Origin: CANLBN01 sp034111645
GTDB lineage: Bacteria > Pseudomonadota > Gammaproteobacteria > Pseudomonadales > Cellvibrionaceae
Length of the DNA stretch: 64,000 bases
Direction of reading: 5' to 3'
Assembly: GCA_034111645.1 (NCBI GenBank)
Contig: JAWUWW010000039.1
Span: 67,205-131,204, forward strand
Shown: positions 62,847 to 64,000 of the stretch, in pieces
How the letters are laid out: each line of letters begins with the position of its first letter
Position numbering within the stretch: the stretch's first letter is position 1
Program-made: the position numbers and the translations under genes
The notes under the pieces: model-generated
Databases searched by the model: none
Told to the model about the DNA's origin: nothing
What the model saw: only the letters and a program-made list of their open reading frames with translations

Positions 62847-63800
62847 ATGAACGCATACACAAAACCGGAAATGCCCGATGTGGCGGCGACACAACCTGCT
62901 CAACACAATGAAACTCTAGACTGGGTTGGGATGAGTAGAATAGCTTTGCCATTGGTTGTTAAAGATAAGCAGCATGGCAATTACGATGCGAAAGCATTTG
63001 TAGAGAGCTATGTAAATTTAATTAGCCCTGATGTTAAGGGTATTCATATGTCTCGTCTTTACTTGCTGCTCGCAGATTTCTCAAGGAAAGGAGTCTTGAC
63101 AGTAGAAAGCTTGGCCAGTTTTCTAAAAGATAAGCTAGTAAGCCACGACGATATAAGTGATAGCACATGTATACATATTGAATTTGATTATTTCATTGAT
63201 CAACCCGCACTTAAAAGTGAATACAGTGGCTGGAAAGATTATCCGGTTATCATTAAAGGTGTTCTTAAAGATGGTAAAGTTGAGACAGAGATATCTGTTA
63301 AGATTCCTTATTCTTCAACCTGCCCATGTTCTGCAGCACTTTCTCGCCAAATATTACAACAAGCATTTTCAGAAGATTTCGCTGATGAGAGTGCCATCGA
63401 TAAAGAGTCTATTGAGAAATGGCTGCAATCTGAACGCGGAAGTGTAGCAACGCCTCATAGTCAGAGAAGTTATGCCAATGTTCTTGTTAAGCTTGATGAT
63501 AGTTATAAAGACGGTTTTCCGATTAGTGATTTGATTCAAGTAATAGAGTCAGCATTAAAAACAGCGGTTCAAACTGCCGTAAAACGTGAAGACGAGCAAG
63601 AATTTGCACGTCTTAATGGTTCTAATCAAATGTTTTGTGAGGATGCAGCAAGACGTGTCAAAAATACATTAAATAAACAATCAAAACTTGTCGATTTTTG
63701 GGTGCGGATTGAGCATATCGAAAGCCTACATGCGCATGACGCAGTGGCAATGTGCACTAAAGGTGTTGCGAACGGTTATTTACCTATATTGCATCGTTAA
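62847..63800 (+). CDS. folE2: GTP cyclohydrolase FolE2 (type IB)
   Basis: 317 residues of the COG1469 family: N-terminal LDWVGMSRIALP, the central active-site STCPCSAALSRQ with the catalytic Cys, and the C-terminal SLHAHDAVAM. Makes dihydroneopterin triphosphate for folate, and is less zinc-dependent than FolE. In several bacteria folE2 and an extra hisI are Zur-regulated. Last intact gene before the insertion sequence. Confidence 0.95.
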   Translation: MNAYTKPEMPDVAATQPAQHNETLDWVGMSRIALPLVVKDKQHGNYDAKAFVESYVNLISPDVKGIHMSRLYLLLADFSRKGVLTVESLASFLKDKLVSHDDISDSTCIHIEFDYFIDQPALKSEYSGWKDYPVIIKGVLKDGKVETEISVKIPYSSTCPCSAALSRQILQQAFSEDFADESAIDKESIEKWLQSERGSVATPHSQRSYANVLVKLDDSYKDGFPISDLIQVIESALKTAVQTAVKREDEQEFARLNGSNQMFCEDAARRVKNTLNKQSKLVDFWVRIEHIESLHAHDAVAMCTKGVANGYLPILHR

Positions 63801-63861
63801 CTTTTAGTGCTTAAAAATGTGATAAATCATTAAAACCTGTTAAATTTTACCTATATTACCA

Positions 63862-64000
63862 CTGCTGTCCCGTTAACTTTAAGAAAAGCAGGGCTGTAAA
63901 CACCCGATGATTTATAATGATTTCACCACAAAATACTATAAACATAAGGTGAAACAGACCATGGCACATTGTAATACGATTCTCTCACAAATACTAAAAC
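63862..64000 (+). mobile_element. Left end of an IS4-family insertion sequence, truncated by window
   Basis: The left end is inferred near CTGCTGTCCCGTTAAC (about 63863-63878), about 60 bases after folE2. The transposase ATG is at 63961. The exact terminal repeat needs the right end, which is outside the window, so the boundary is approximate. Confidence 0.6.
63961..64000 (+). CDS. IS4-family transposase, N-terminal fragment (window edge)
   Basis: Thirteen codons are visible: MAHCNTILSQILK. This matches the characteristic N-terminus of IS4-family transposases with a DUF4372 domain, which begin MAHCNT-x-LSQ. An AAGGTGA site lies about 10 bases upstream. Identification rests on the N-terminus only; integrity cannot be judged. 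Confidence 0.7.
   Translation, partial: MAHCNTILSQILK

Overview
The window is chromosomal DNA of an AT-rich gammaproteobacterium. Gene order around ubiH/pepP, purEK, hisBHA, hisF-DUF6316-deacetylase-ctpA-envC-rhodanese-grxC-secB and rsmD/ftsYEX-rpoH is of Pseudomonadales/Cellvibrionales type; the genus cannot be named from sequence alone. No rRNA, tRNA, CRISPR array or prophage was seen. One insertion sequence begins at the extreme right edge.

Layout. 1-6.3 kb: end of a lipoprotein gene, then UPF0149-pepP-ubiH-ubiI (ubiquinone hydroxylases), a 57-residue membrane peptide and a small K+-channel-like protein. 6.3-9.9 kb: LysR regulator divergent from DoxX, glutathionyl-hydroquinone reductase and pirin, a quinone/electrophile stress set like E. 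coli yhaJ/yqjF/yqjG/yhaK. 10.4-12.0 kb: purEK. 12.1-17.0 kb: AsmA-like protein (minus), then hisB-hisH-hisA. hisF, normally next, lies 28.8 kb further on (45.8 kb). The intervening DNA holds carbonic anhydrase, a membrane fatty-acid desaturase, an RsuA-type pseudouridine synthase, a PAS-GGDEF diguanylate cyclase, a nine-gene chemotaxis operon (mcp-cheY-STAS-cheA-mcp-cheW-cheR-cheD-cheB), a broken BLUF photoreceptor gene, a four-gene polyamine operon (speA-carboxyspermidine dehydrogenase-nspC-speB), a probable haloacetate dehalogenase, an HDOD protein, an arsR-arsC-acr3 operon, malic enzyme and a small secreted DUF4189 protein. 45.8-52.3 kb: hisF, DUF6316, polysaccharide deacetylase, CtpA, EnvC, rhodanese, grxC, secB. 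52.6-55.4 kb: two YbjQ proteins, an M48 protease and a lipoprotein hydrolase. 55.8-60.9 kb: rsmD divergent from ftsY-ftsE-ftsX, then rpoH with a sigma-E-like promoter and a clear terminator. 61-63.8 kb: DUF423, trmB, hisI, folE2. 63.86 kb to the end: left end of an IS4-type element.

How the genes work together. The polyamine operon alone could convert arginine to agmatine, putrescine, carboxyspermidine and spermidine. The chemotaxis operon has its own receptors, kinase, adaptation enzymes and a STAS protein. Its CheA carries an unusual MshEN-like linker that could tie it to c-di-GMP, and a diguanylate cyclase lies next door.

The most notable finding, absent from ordinary ORF calling, is a BLUF blue-light receptor gene at 31196-31615 (minus). 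It is intact in frame from end to end and keeps its flavin photochemistry residues, but it is interrupted by two stop codons. No wholly new multi-gene system was recognised; the remaining findings are candidate operators, a sigma-E-type promoter, a split his operon, a rhodanese lacking its catalytic Cys and a likely defluorinase.
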